Source: Acanthamoeba lenticulata (lineage: Eukaryota; Discosea; Longamoebia; Acanthamoebidae). Taken from it: a stretch of DNA of 22,049 nucleotides. Below, one piece after another: positions 8,481 through 19,562 of the stretch (the stretch's first letter is position 1; every line of letters starts with the position of its first letter). Below the pieces are notes generated by a model. That model was not told where the DNA came from. It did no database searches and saw only the letters and a list, made by a program, of their open reading frames with translations. The position numbers and the translations under genes are program-made. The stretch covers positions 1 through 22,049 of the forward strand of contig NAVB01000806.1 of the NCBI GenBank assembly GCA_002179805.1, in the 5' to 3' direction.

Positions 8481-11400
8481 TCAATAATAGTGTTTGCGAC
8501 CGCTCAGGCTGCCGGAGCTGCTGAGGCTGGCGCCGTAGCTCATGCTGGCCCGTCTCTCTTTCATCTCCCGAGAGTCCTTGCTCACCTTGTACTGACTGTC
8601 CCGGTCCTTGCTCCGACCTCGCTCGCGCGGGTCCCGGTCCCGCTCTCTGTCTCGATCTCGATCTCGATCGCGGTCCCTGTCCCTGTCACGGTCCCTGTCG
8701 CGGTCTCGGTCACGGTCACGGTCGCGGTCGCGGTCGCGGTCGGACGCGCTCGCCGTGCGGCTCCGGTCGCGCAGGCCCACGCTGCTCTCTCGGTAGCGGT
8801 CGCGTTCGCGGTCACGGTCGCGATCGCGATCGCGTAAGCCCAAGCTGCTCTCCCTGTTGCGATCGCGCGCCGAGCCTCCACCGCCGCTGCTATACCGATC
8901 ACGCTCGCGCTCGCGCTCGGCCAGTTCGCGCTCGAGCTCGCGCTTCTTGCGCTCCAGTTCCTTGACGTAGCTCTCCTCCTTTTGGCGCTGAAGCTCCGAA
9001 GCCTCGGAGGCGCGCTTCCGCCTGAGCTCGAGCTCGCGCAGGAGGACTTCCTCCTTCTCGCGGGCTGCCATCAGCTCCCACTCGCGTCGCCGCTCATAGT
9101 CGTCGCTGTCCAGGCTTTGCGACAGGACCGACGGCCCGCCGCCGGCGGCAGGCGATTGCGGCCCGGTCAGGACGCTGGAGCCGATCAGCGGCGTGCGGCG
9201 GCCAGCGTCGGGCCTGCTCGCGGCGCTGCCAAACTTGCCGCCGCCACTGTTGCTATGAAAACCGGGACCGCCCATGCTGGCCATCGGCCGGCCCGTGGTG
9301 GCGGCGATCCGGGCCTCGACCTCGATTTCCTCATAGTGCTGCGTGCAATAGGGCATCCCTTGGAAGCCGTAGAAGCCGTCCTTGCCAAAGGGCCGGTTGC
9401 ACATGGTGCACGTCCAGCAGCTCTTGTGCCACGCGCGGCCTTCGAACGACTTGTCTCCGGCGCCCACGGGCGTCTCGCAGCGAACGCACAGGAGGCCCTT
9501 CAGGCGGTAAAAGTCGCGCTGGCAATAGGGCTGGCCCTCATGCACGTAGTGGCCCTGTGTGGTACAATCAATTGAAAATAAAATAAAATAAATGATAAAA
9601 GAAATATAGAAAACGTACGTCTTTGAGGACGGTGCGGCAGCCGACGCAGGAGAAGCAGTTAGAGTGCCACTTCTTGCCCATGGCCAGCGTGACGGTGCTG
9701 CTCCGGATGAGCTCGCCGCAGCCGCTGCAGGTGAGGTCCGAGGCCTGAGCGTAGTGCTCAAAGCAGAGCGGGACCTCGCCCTGGTGCTCGTAGTAGTGGT
9801 CGTCAAACTCGCACTTGCAGACCTTGCACACAAAGCAGGTCGAGTGAAACAGGTCCTTCCCGTCGACCAGCAGGATGAGCGAGTTGCCCAGCGCCCGCTT
9901 GCACGACATGCACGGCGTGCTCTCCTCCTCACGCCTCGGCTGCCGGCGCATGATGAACGATCCCACTATGTGTGTGTGTCGCCACGGTGTCAGCGCACGA
10001 AACCAACAACATGAACAGGGCTGGGCATGAGCATACGGGCGCCGGTGGTGCACTCGGCGTTGAGGATCTTGCGCGGGTCGGGCGGCGGGCGGTCGCCGGC
10101 GGCGGCGCTGGTGCTGGCGTTGTTGTTGCTCGCGCTGTTGTTGCTGGTGCCATCGCCGTTGCGGGAGCCCGTATCGCTGTTGCTCCGGGAGAGGCGCTGG
10201 GCGGTGACCGTGCCAGCGGGCGCGATGGTGGTGGTCTCGCCCTTGAGCTTGAGCAGCTCCTGCTTGAGCTGGCGAGCACGCTCGCGGAGCTCATTCTCCA
10301 TGCGGCGCTTCTCCTCTTCGGCTGCGTCAAAGAGCACGTTGGGCTTGCCTGCTTGCTCCTCCTCGGCTCGCAGCAGGCGGTCATCGAGTTTGCGCCTCCG
10401 CTCAAAGACGAGTCCCTCAAGCCGGTTGACGCACTCTTCGATCGCGCCGTAAGGCCACGTGGGCGGATCGTTGCAGCCGGCCTTTTTCATGCTGATGTAG
10501 AGGTCCTCTGCTTGTTTCTTCTTCTTGAGCTTGGTGTCGTTGACGACCAGCTCGCGCTCGCGGAACTCGTCGCGCTCACGGCGCAGGACTTCGACCGGGA
10601 CGGCCGAGACCGCTTGGTCAAGCGCGCGGTTGGCTTCCTCGAGCTCTTGGATGACGGGCTCAGCCCACTTGTAGAAGGCCTCGGCTGCGGCAACGTACTG
10701 GCCGAGGGCTTGCTGCTTGAGAAGATTCTTGACCTCGTCTTCGCGCGCTTTCCCGCCTTCCCTCATTCCCAAAGTCGGCTGCAGGTCCAAGAGTGTGTCG
10801 GCTTCGCGCGTGAGGTGCTTCATCTCCTGCTTCACCTGCAGGAAGTCATTGCGCTTTGCGCCACTGCGCTCACACAAGTCGTATGTGTTAGCAACGGTCA
10901 AGCCTCTGCTAAAAAAAGAAGCACATACTTGCGCTGGAAATCCTTCCATCGGCTCTTGATGTCCTTCATATTGAAGCGAAGAGCAAACAGCCAAAAGAGG
11001 CTCAAGACCTGCTTGACTTCACCCTGCGCCACAGCTGCAAGAGCGATAAAGATTTAGGGAGAAATCGAAAGAGATCGCAATTGAAGGGGGAAAGTACCCG
11101 CAGGGCTGATGTAGCTGATGTCCTTTACGGTACCATAAACTGAAAAGTGGTCCAGTGCAATTGTGATGTTTTCAATGTTGTGCACCTGCGCATTGGCTGT
11201 GAGAAGGGGCGGGGCGAGGGAGCAAAGCGCCAACGACGCACCACAAGGGTAGGCGTTTCGTGGTGCTTCGCCACAGGCACTGTTGTGAGGATTTCGGCGA
11301 GCTGAATTAAGATGAGCCCATCTGCCATGTCTTGCCCTACAGATTCGATTTGTAGCCCTCTTGTTTCCAACAGCAAGTTGGCCCACTGCGTGAAGACCTG

Positions 11401-11562
11401 AAGGCAATTGACTTGCGTCAACGATACTGATTTTATGTGTTCGATTCATGGCCAAGGTACCTTGACAAGCCTGGCCTCTTCATCGGCGGTTCTTTGTTTG
11501 CGAATAACCGTCTGGAGACTGTCGCCCCGGATCGGTCCGCGCCGTAACGTCTGCGCTCCCGC
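8481..11562 (-). CDS. CH-coiled coil-triple LIM protein with Arg-Asp repeat tail
   Basis: Exons on the complement: (5' end unresolved)-11562-11461, 11397-11242, 11185-11098, 11034-10929, 10863-10037, 9965-9619 and 9554-8481, all in frame. The calponin-homology domain is in the first four (VFTQWANLLLE, GQDMADGLILIQLAEIL, VLSLFWLLFALRFNM). A charged helical region follows (about 10800-10250), then three LIM zinc fingers: CMSCKRALGN...CFVCKVCKCEF (9912-9739), CSGCGELIR...CFSCVGCRTVL (from about 9730) and CVRCETPVG...CTMCNRPFG (about 9485-9330). These bind actin and partner proteins, as in CH-LIM cytoskeletal proteins of amoebae. After LIM3 come a Glu/Arg coil and an Arg-Asp repeat. A TAG at 11563-11565 precedes the first CH exon, so a 5' exon must exist. 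An ATG at 11819 (MSKKGK, with a GT donor, phase 0) is a possible start joined by an intron of about 250 nt. Confidence 0.85.
8617..8835 (-). repeat. Arg-Asp (CGNGAC) hexamer repeat in the CH-LIM C-terminus
   Basis: On the complement, tandem CG(N)GA(C/T) hexamers encode a long RD dipeptide run, broken by RDRSRTASAS and a duplicated RESSxGLRDR unit. The repeat is open in several frames and creates artefactual open frames on both strands. Confidence 0.95.
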
Positions 11563-11927
11563 CTAAATGTTGTCAAGTCAGCCATCCTTGTCTATGTTGT
11601 CCATCTTTCAATCACTTCTACCAGTTCCACCACGCACCTTCACTTTCGATATAGAACAGGTAACAGTTACTTTCTATTCTTGCTAAAACAAGAGGTGTTT
11701 GCCTCCTCTTCTTCGTCTGAGCTGCTCGTTCTCTCGGTTCACCCCGGAGACGGCCGGCCACGTTGGCCTCTCAACCGTTAGACAACCCCATTTTCCAACA
11801 CCTTGCCTTTTTTAGACATTATAAAAAGAATTCGATAATGAATTAAAAAAATTAGAATATATTTGTGTTTGAATGTTGAAAGAGAATCATGTACAAGAAG
11901 AATAGACTAAGGATGAGGAAGAAAACT
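11563..11927. other. Gap between coiled-coil gene 3' end and CH-LIM 5' region
   Basis: This 365-base stretch must hold the CH-LIM first exon, its promoter and the coiled-coil gene's 3' UTR. Positions 11820-11925 are AT-rich (3' UTR-like). A TTTTATAATG string at about 11817-11826 on the complement overlaps an ATG that could start the CH-LIM protein. Another short minus-strand frame, MDNIDKDG at 11613, stops at once. No other gene is visible. Confidence 0.5.
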
Positions 11928-14900
11928 TCACTGGACCGGGCACGCGTCCTCGCCCTCGCCGTTAGCAGAGGCGCCGCCGGCTGCAGTCTGGGAGACCGAC
12001 TTGCGCGATTTCTTCAGCTGCTGCCCTCGAGTTGTTGATGGCGCCGCAAGCGGCGGCTTCTTCACCACCATCGGCGCGCTGCTCTTGCTCGCATCGACGT
12101 TGAGGATGTTGTTGTGCCTCGCTGGTGCGTTCTCCTTGTCGTACTCCACCACATCGTCGTCGTCTTCTTCTTTGCGCTCCTTTCGCTTGACGCCCGCGAG
12201 CTGCTGCTGGGGCTGTTGAGCATGCTGGTGGTCTCCGTCGGCCGTAAAGCGCAGGCGCTTGCCAGGCTCCGATGTAATGTTGACGAGCTTCGCACTGCTC
12301 TCCACCGCCGCGACAGGCGCTTCTCGTGGTCGCTTCAGCGCCGTCAACGACGCGCCGCTCGTCACAGTCGTCGTGGCCGCTGTGGCCGCTGGGGCGGGAG
12401 CTGAGGCTGCAGAGGCCTTGGGGGCGGCAGCACTGCTGGTGGCCTCGGCGAGCTGGCGCTGGGCGCGCTTGAGGCGGGCCTCGAGGTTCTTGACCTTCTT
12501 CTCGTAGGTCTGCGTGCTCTGGATCATCTCGGCGTAGCGGAGGGCGTACTCATCAGCCTCGCGCTGCTTCTCCTCGAGTGCTCGGGTTAACTCTTCCACG
12601 CTCTCGCCCGAGTCGCCATCATCGTTACCGCCAGAAGACTTCTTGGCTTTGTTGCTGGTGGCGGCGGCTGCAAGCCGGCGGCTGAGCTCCTCATTCTCGG
12701 TCTCGAGGGCCTGGATCTGCTCGATCTTGGCCAGCGTGTCCTTCTCCAGCTCCTCGAACATGGCCTCAAACGACTTCAACTCCTCTTGCAACTGTGCTGC
12801 GCTCTGTAAGACGATACAGTAGACGATGAGCCTTCCACACTTGGAGCAAAAAGAAAACAAAACGAGACGTACGTCAACTTCGGCCTGAAGGCTGGTGCAG
12901 AGTTGAGTCTTCTCGGTCAGCTGGGCTTCGAGATCCTTGCGTGCGTCCACAACGTTGCGCAGTTCGGTCTCGAGCTGCCGCAGACGGCCGTCGGTCTCAC
13001 GCTTGGCCCTGTCGAGCTCAGCCTCCATCTGCTGCTTGTGCTGCTGCGCGTCAGCCTCGCGCTCAGCTTGAACCTGCTGGGCCTGGGCGCGGCTGGCGGT
13101 CAGGTCGGCCTCAAGCTCGGCAAGGCGCTGCCGCAAATCGCTCTCGGTGCGGGTCTGCTCCTGGGCTTGAGCGTCGAGCAAGGCGTTGATGTCCTCGAGC
13201 TGCTTAGCCATCTCCTCGACGCCGCGCTGAAGCGATTCCTTGTCTCGCGTGGCCTCGCCTAGGAGGGCTTCGGCCTGAGCCGCCTCGGCCGTGGCCCGAG
13301 CGGCCGCTTCACGCAGGTCAGCCGCCTCGCGCTGTAGGTTAGCTCGAGCGGTGGCCCACTCTTCGCGCTCGTCCACGAAGCGGGTCTCGGCTTGGGCCAC
13401 CCGGACGTCGCTTTCGGCCGCGGCGTCTGCCCGCGCTCGGTCGACCTCACGCTGCAGCGATGCTCGCAGGTCCTCGATGGACTGAGCCTGGCTGGCGGTG
13501 GCCTCCTCCAGCCGCAAACACTCGCGGCGGGCAGCGTCACACTCGGTCCGGGCGAGCTCGAGTTGCGTTCGCATGTCCACCGCGGCCGCCTCGGCCTGGG
13601 CCACATGCTGGGCGTGCTCCTCCTCGCTCTTGACCATGAGGGCTGTCATCTCCTCGATCGACCGCTCTAGCTCTTGCAGCTGCCGAGCCGTCTCGCGGTG
13701 CTCGCCAAGCTCGCGACGCAGCGCCTCAATGGCGGCTTCGCTTTCGGTCAGGGCCTGGCGCAGCCGCACGGCCTCCTCGCGCAGTTCGCTGTTGTTGTTG
13801 CCATTGTTGTCGTCGCCGTTGGCATCGCCCGCGAGCCGCTCATCGACAAGCTCACGGAGCGACTCAAGCTCGCGTCCCATCTGTCGGCGCTCGGCCTCCC
13901 GCTGCTCCCGCTCGGCCGCGAGTTCGCCAGCGGCACGATCGCTGCGCTCGGTCTGAGCCCGCAGCTGATCCTCGGCGGCCGTCACCGCTTGAGCATGGGC
14001 GTCTCGCTCCTGCTCTTGAGCAAGAGCAAGCTCACGCACGCGTTCCTCGAGCTCCTGGACTCGCTCGCGCAGACGGGTAGAGTCGTCGAGTGCGACAGCA
14101 AGCTGGCTTTCCTTGTCGGCCAGAGCCTGCACGGCGTTCGCCCGCTCCTGGTCGCTCATCGTCTGCGCCTTTTGCTTCTGCTCGTTGGCCTCCTCGTCCT
14201 CGTGCATGCGTCGCTCGGCCTCCTCAGCCAACTCTCGCAGGGCCTCTAGCTCGGCAGCCATCCTTTGGCTCTCGGTCTCCCATCGGCGGCGGTCGGCGCC
14301 CATCTGTTCTGTTAGGCTCGCGCACTCGGCGGTTCTGACGCGCAGCTCCTCCTCGAGAGTGGCCAGGCTGGCCCTGGCCGCCTCGAGCTCTTCCTTCTTC
14401 TTCTCGTAGTCGCTCGCGCTGACATCGTTTTGATGGTGCTGCTGGTCTTGTTGCTCGAGCGCATGGTGGAGGCGACCAAGATCGGCTTGGACCTCCTTAA
14501 GCTGAGCGGCGAGCTTATCCTTGGCCCGGGCCGCCACGAGGACTTCATTCTCCTTCTCCAAGAGGGACTGGGCGGTTCTTGAGGCTGACTTCTCACGCTC
14601 CTCGACGGCCTGCTGGAGACGGTCGAGCTCGAGCCCGAGCCGAGACCGCTCGTGTTTCCACGAGTCCCGCTCGTCCTCGAGTTCCCGCCGCAGATTGTCG
14701 GCCTCAAATCGGGCCGTGTTGAGCTCGCCCTCGAGGGAGGCCAAGCGGCGTGCATTGTCTTCACGGCGCTGGGCCTCGTCGTTCTCGTCTCCAGCCGCGG
14801 CCGACCGTAGGACGGTCACCTCGCGCTCGAGGTCCTGTACCGAGTCGACAAGCTCGCGGATGCGCTTGTCGGCCACCATAAGCTGGTTGTCCCGGTCAAG

Positions 14901-17250
14901 CACCTCCTGGCGCAGCCGCGTGGCCTCGGCCTCCACGACCCGCCACGTCTCGCGCTCGGTTTCGAACTGCTTCTCGAGGACCAGTCGGAGCCGATCGGTT
15001 TCAGAGTCGCCTGCAGCGGCAAGGCTCTCGCGCTCCGCCCGCTCGCGCACAATCTCAGCCTCCCACGCGCTCCGCTCCTCGGTAAGACGGGCCTCGAGAC
15101 CGCGGCACTCGGCTCGAACGCGCTCCAACTCTTCGCGCTCGGCCTTCAGCTCGCCAAGCAGTCGTTCGACCTCACTGCTCCTCGTCTCGGCTTCCTCACG
15201 AGCCAGGCGTAGAGCCTCGACAGTCTGCTCAAGCTCGGTGCGTGCTGCCTCGGCCTCCTCGACCTTCTGCTGGCGAAGCGCTTCGTTGTCCGCGGTCGTG
15301 CGCTGCTCCAGGGCACTCAGACGGGCCTCGGCCTCACTGAGCTCCTGCGCGAGCCGCTCCTTTTCACGGGATTCAGCCATCATCTGATTTTCGGCCACGA
15401 GGGCGAGCTGCTGTAGCTCTTCCATGGCGCTCTCTTTCTCAGCCCACTGCTCCCGTTCGTGTTGAACTTGATTGTTGAACGCTAGCCACTGGCGCTCGCG
15501 CTCCTCGCTCTCAGCCTTGATTCGGCTGAGCTCCGCCTGCTCGATCTGTCGCTCGGCCTCTTGCTTCTCGTAGGTGGCCTGGCGCTCTGCCAGCTCAGCT
15601 TGCAGAGCCTCGAACTTGCGCATCTGCTCCGTGTGCTCTTCTTCCACGCGGCGCGCAGCCTCGGCTTGGACTCGCTCGATATCCTGCTGTCGCTCGTCGG
15701 CAGTCGTCCGAAGGACCTCGTTCTCTTGGGTCAGTGCGGTAATCTGGCGCTTGAGTTCATTGCATTCATCGCTGCGAGAGTCCAGCTGGGCTTGCACGGC
15801 GGCAAGAGCCTCGCGACCATCGGCGACAATCTGCTCGAGCTCACGAAGCTCATCTTCCGCCGCGTCGGCCTCGTCCGCCAGCCGCCTTTGCTCTTGTTGC
15901 TTGAGGCGGGCCAGCTCGTCGAGGAGCTGCTTCGCCGCATTCTCGTTCTGTGCGACGAGAGCATCTACTTCCTCCACAAACTGGGCGCGTTCGTCGGCCC
16001 AACGGCCTCGCTCGCTCTGAAGCAGGGCCTCGGCGGCCGCTCGCGCCTGTGCGGCGGTCTCGGCTTCGCGCTGAACTCGCTCAAACTGGTCCAGGCGCTC
16101 GCTCTCGCTGGCTGTAAGCATGCTCACTTGTTCGGTAAGCTGCGTCACCTGCCTATCGCGCGACTCCATCTCGCGCTGGTGCGAGCTGAGTTTGCTCTCC
16201 TGATCAATGAGAGCTTGCTGCACCTCTTCCAATAGCGCGTTCAACTGCGCCTTCTCCTCAGTCATTTGTGCGAGGCGCCCGTCATCCCGGACGCGCTGCT
16301 CGTCGGCAGCAGCCTTCAGTACGTCGAACTCAGACCTACAGAAGCGGCCTTATCAGAACCAAACAGAAAGTAATTCACATGGCGAAACAAAAGACCTACC
16401 TCAGAACGGCATGAATGCGTTGTTCCTCGCCTCGCGCGCCTCGTTCGGCTTCGAGCTCTCGGCGTACGGCCTCCAGCTGTTTCTCGACCGCGGCCAGCTG
16501 GCCGGCGAGCTCCTCCTCGCGCAGCCGGTGCTGCTCGGTCTTTTCGGCAATAGCAACCTTCATGGCGGCCACTTGCTCCTCCAGTTGGGTTTTGGCCTGA
16601 TCGGCCGCCTCGAGGAGAAAGGTTTTCTCGGCTAACTCGAAGTCGCTGGTCTCTTTGCTGAAGCGCACGCTTGCCGTTTCCTCGCGTGCGAGATCTCTGT
16701 CGAAGATAAGGCTCCGAATTTCTTGATTTACCTCATCTAACCGCTGTTTCGTGGCAGCGTGTTCGTTTTTCAGCGCGGTTACCTCAGCCACATTGTGCTG
16801 CTCGTGCTGCTGGGCGTGAAGTTGAGCTTCGAGCAGAGATAGTTGGCCCGCCAGTTCACCGATGCTAGATTGATTGGCGGCTCTTTCCTTGGCTAGATCT
16901 TCTTCTAGTCGCCGCTTCTCCGCGAGAAGGCTCTCGTGGGTCTCATGTCGCGCTTTTAGCTCCATGTCCAACTCAACTTTCTTCTCGTCTACGGCGAAGG
17001 TGAGCGTGGAGCAGAGGTTGTAGTATCGGAAGGCGAGCTCTCTCTCTTGTTCCAATTCTTGCTGAAGCCAGTCAATGTGCTTCTGTAGCTCCTCCATCTA
17101 CGCAAACAGCTTACTAAGCAGAATTTCAAGCCAAGATTTAGAAAACTAGAAGAAGGAAATGAAGCTAACCTGAGCGGGGAGGCTCGATGAAGCCCCGGCT
17201 TCGGAGAAGGATGTAGAGGTGATCACTGATGCACATTCCTCCACCTCCAT
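11928..17250 (-). CDS. Giant coiled-coil protein with nuclear signals and a KEN box
   Basis: Exons on the complement: 17250-17170, 17097-16400, 16335-12873 and 12803-11928, summing exactly to 1706 codons (1705 residues). After a short N-terminus (MEVEECASV...AQ) almost the whole length to about residue 1500 is uninterrupted heptad-like helix rich in Glu, Ala, Leu, Arg and Gln, predicting a very long parallel rod. The last 200 residues are low complexity: Ala/Pro-rich, then basic nuclear-signal-like patches (LKRPREAP, GVKRKERKEE, LKKSRKS), an acidic EEDDDDVVEYDKENAP with a KEN box at residue about 1637 (12129-12137), and a terminal Gly/Asp tail. I cannot name an orthologue. Myosin-tail or golgin matches would be compositional only. 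A nuclear or spindle scaffold (NuMA- or Tpr-like in shape) is an inference. E2F-type sites lie in its upstream region. The intron at 12804-12872 is 69 nt without a stop. Confidence 0.88.
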
Positions 17251-17365
17251 TATGGTTGTCGCAGAAGAAGCTGTGGCTAGCTTGACCGCGAATCGTCGTT
17301 GATGCACCCTTCAGGCCCGCCGCCTCGTCACTCGCGCTTCGACACAAACCTCAACACCACAAGAA

Positions 17366-17419
17366 TTGGCGCCAAAAGACATACGCCTGGATTTGGCGCC
17401 AAAAAGTCCCGCCAAAAAA
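17366..17419 (-). promoter_or_regulatory. Cluster of three E2F-type sites upstream of the coiled-coil gene
   Basis: Three motifs are visible: TTGGCGCCAAAA at 17366-17377, TTTGGCGCCAAAAA at 17392-17405, and TCCCGCCAAAAAA at 17407-17419, whose complement is TTTTTTGGCGGGA. All fit the E2F/DP consensus TTTSSCGS. They sit 116-169 bases upstream of the start codon at 17250. The neighbouring DHHC gene ends at 17488 on the same strand, so only the coiled-coil gene has its 5' side here. Binding is inferred from consensus. Confidence 0.7.
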
Positions 17420-17487
17420 CGGAGGCCGTTGGGTGGCTGGAGAAGAAAACGTTGGTGCCGCCACTACAGTAGTTGTGTACAAGTCGC

Positions 17488-19562
17488 TTACTTGCGCTTC
17501 TTGGCGTGCTGAGCACGCGCCATCTTGCGCTCGGAAATGGGGTGGAGGACTTCATCAAAGTTGGCTCGCCACCCGCGGTTGTAGATGTTGTCCACCTTGA
17601 GGTCCTCCAGCCACCGCAGCTCGTCCAGGAACACGCGGTTGAGCTTATTCTCGGTCATCTCGGCGTAGACTCGCTGAAGCCTCTTCTCCTCCTCGGCCAG
17701 CGCCGCGTCCTCAACCACTTCCACTGGCTTTCGCTCCTTTTCGCCCTCCTTCTTCTCCTTGGCGGGCTGCTCCTTCTGCTGTTTCTTTTGCTGCTGCTGC
17801 GGTGGCTGTTCCTGCTTCTTATTCTTCTGCTTCTCCTCGGTGTCGAGCTGGTGGGCCTTGTACTGGAACCACTCGATGGGGTCCACCTGCAGCCGCTGCG
17901 TGAGTCGCTTCCGCATGGTGTAGGTCAGGTCCTTGCGGTAGCGGTAGGCCGCGCTCTTGAATCGCGGGTCGTCGCCCTTTTGAGTCGGCTTCTCGTCTTC
18001 GCTCTCGCTCTCACTTTCGCTTTCGTTCTTCTTCTTCTTCTTATTCTTGTGCGGCGGCTTCGTTTTCGTGGTCTTGCCATCACCACCGTCAATCTTCTTC
18101 AACAGCCGCTTGGCCACGTCAACATCATGCTTGAGGTCGCCTGTTGTCCGCCGTGGCCGTCAACATCATCTCAGACCGCTGCGAGCTTGTCCAATGGGAG
18201 GCGCGTACCCCACTTGAAGGTCTCAGCCGTGGTGGTGTTGGAGTAGACCAGGTACAGGTGGTAAAAGGCGAAGCACATCATCACGATGCCCATCACGCAA
18301 GTGAAGAACGCCACCATCACCACCGAGCCAGCCTCAAACAAGATGATCTGCCATCGATTCGTTTCCATCACATAAGCACGCGCGCGTGTCGTGTGTCATG
18401 TGTCGTACAGCGCGTACCACAAACATGGTCGGATACGAGATGGGCGTGATCTCGCCGGTGACGCGATTCTTCATGACGTAGTGGAGGATGCCCTGCTGCT
18501 CGATGATGCCAAAGACGATGCTGCTGGTGACCATGAAGCCGTAGAAGCACACACCCGCCGTGGCCAAGAGGAAGGCCAGGAACTTGCGCTGGTTGCGCTC
18601 GCCCACGCAGTTGTTGATCCATACGCAGTGGTGGTCAAACCGTGACACGCACGTGTTGCACAGGCGGCAGTGCGTCGATCGGGCCGGCCGAGGCAGGCGA
18701 CACGTCTTGCAGAACTTCTCCTCGAAGATGATTCCATCATAGGGGTAGTTGTCCTTGTAGTACGCCAGCGTCCTGCCGAGCCCCAGCATAACAACGATTC
18801 CCCAATGTGAGCAAAAAAGAGCGAAGAAGAGCGAAACCACGGTGAAGAGGAGAAAGATTGGGGGGGGGGAGATACGCCGGAGTGATGCGTCCGGGATCGG
18901 AGCGGCACACGTGAAAGTAGACGGCGATGACGGCGCCTACGACAACGAACGACAGGTACCTGTGCGCCACGCCATGCATGGATGGTCAGGCACGTCTGGC
19001 GGAGCATGGGGATGACGGCGCCTGGTCTTTGTACTTGTGGTATTCAGGGGCGTAGGGGCCGGGCAGGTGGTGCCATGAAGTCGCGATGAAGAAGCCAAAG
19101 GGCCCCAGCACGCACACGAGGTACAGGACCTGATTTGAAGTGAGTATCGCGGCGTGTGAGTCGAGCTAGCCGCAACAGTCTCCCAAACAGACTGCCTCGG
19201 GTACCTGGAAAATGGGGTTGGGCTTATTGCAGCAGCGGTCTTGGACGGCGTCGATCCTGTCGCGCGCCTTCTTGCCGCACAAATTACCGCACACGTTGCT
19301 GTGAACACAACTGGTGAGAATAATGCATCAAGAAGAATAAAAAATAAAATAAAATTGTAAAAATAAGTTCTGTAAAAGGACACGGGAGTAAGGAGGCAGT
19401 GAGGGAGCCGAACGCTAAAACTTCAAAGCAGCCACCAAGGAGGAACGCGTTGCATTTCTCGATGAAGGTGTCGCGATGACATTCCTGCTGCCCGCAGAGC
19501 AGGACGTAGACCACCACTCCAAAAAGATTAATGTAGACGAGCAGCAACACTGTTTCCCACAT
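17488..19562 (-). CDS. DHHC-type protein S-acyltransferase (palmitoyltransferase), seven exons
   Basis: Exons on the complement: 19562-19384, 19298-19205, 19129-19017, 18959-18876, 18772-18418, 18347-18209 and 18140-17488, giving 539 codons (538 residues). The zinc-binding CRD is FCKTCRLPRPARSTHC...CNTCVSRFDHHCVWINNCVG, with the acyl-accepting Cys at residue about 206. Membrane segments: residues about 4-22, about 92-110, FVVVGAVIAVYF before the SDPG motif, FLAFLLATAGVCF and SVVMVAFFTCVMGIVMMC after the CRD. The conserved TTxE motif appears as TTTAETFKW just before the last intron. The last exon carries a Lys/Glu/Gln-rich cytosolic tail with a PaCCT-like NIYNRGWRANFDEVL motif near the end. 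The enzyme attaches palmitate to cysteines of membrane-associated proteins. The GTCATC donor at 19016 is weak. It is divergent from the UBL gene, 166 bp away. Confidence 0.9.
18860..18869 (+). repeat. G10 homopolymer in a DHHC gene intron
   Basis: Ten guanines lie near the donor end of the intron at 18773-18875. On the gene strand this is a C-tract directly after GTATCT. Confidence 0.9.

Noticed and set aside
8617..8835. CRISPR-like or satellite array
   Set aside because: The repeats are in-frame CGNGAC hexamers coding for Arg-Asp within the last CH-LIM exon, without spacers.
10864..10928. A possible 20-nt intron (GTATGT...TTTTTTTAG) in the CH-LIM gene
   Set aside because: It restores the frame, but a 65-nt intron using the later acceptor GAGCGCAG also does. 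The longer one has a CTAAC branch-like site and the size normal for this genome.
12804..12872. A transmembrane segment in the coiled-coil protein
   Set aside because: The hydrophobic residues are bounded exactly by GTACGT and TTACAG and interrupt heptads, so this is an intron.
17488..18117. A separate basic protein beginning at a GTG near 18117
   Set aside because: There is no ATG, and splicing at 18208/18141 joins it in frame to the DHHC domain and supplies the expected cytosolic tail.
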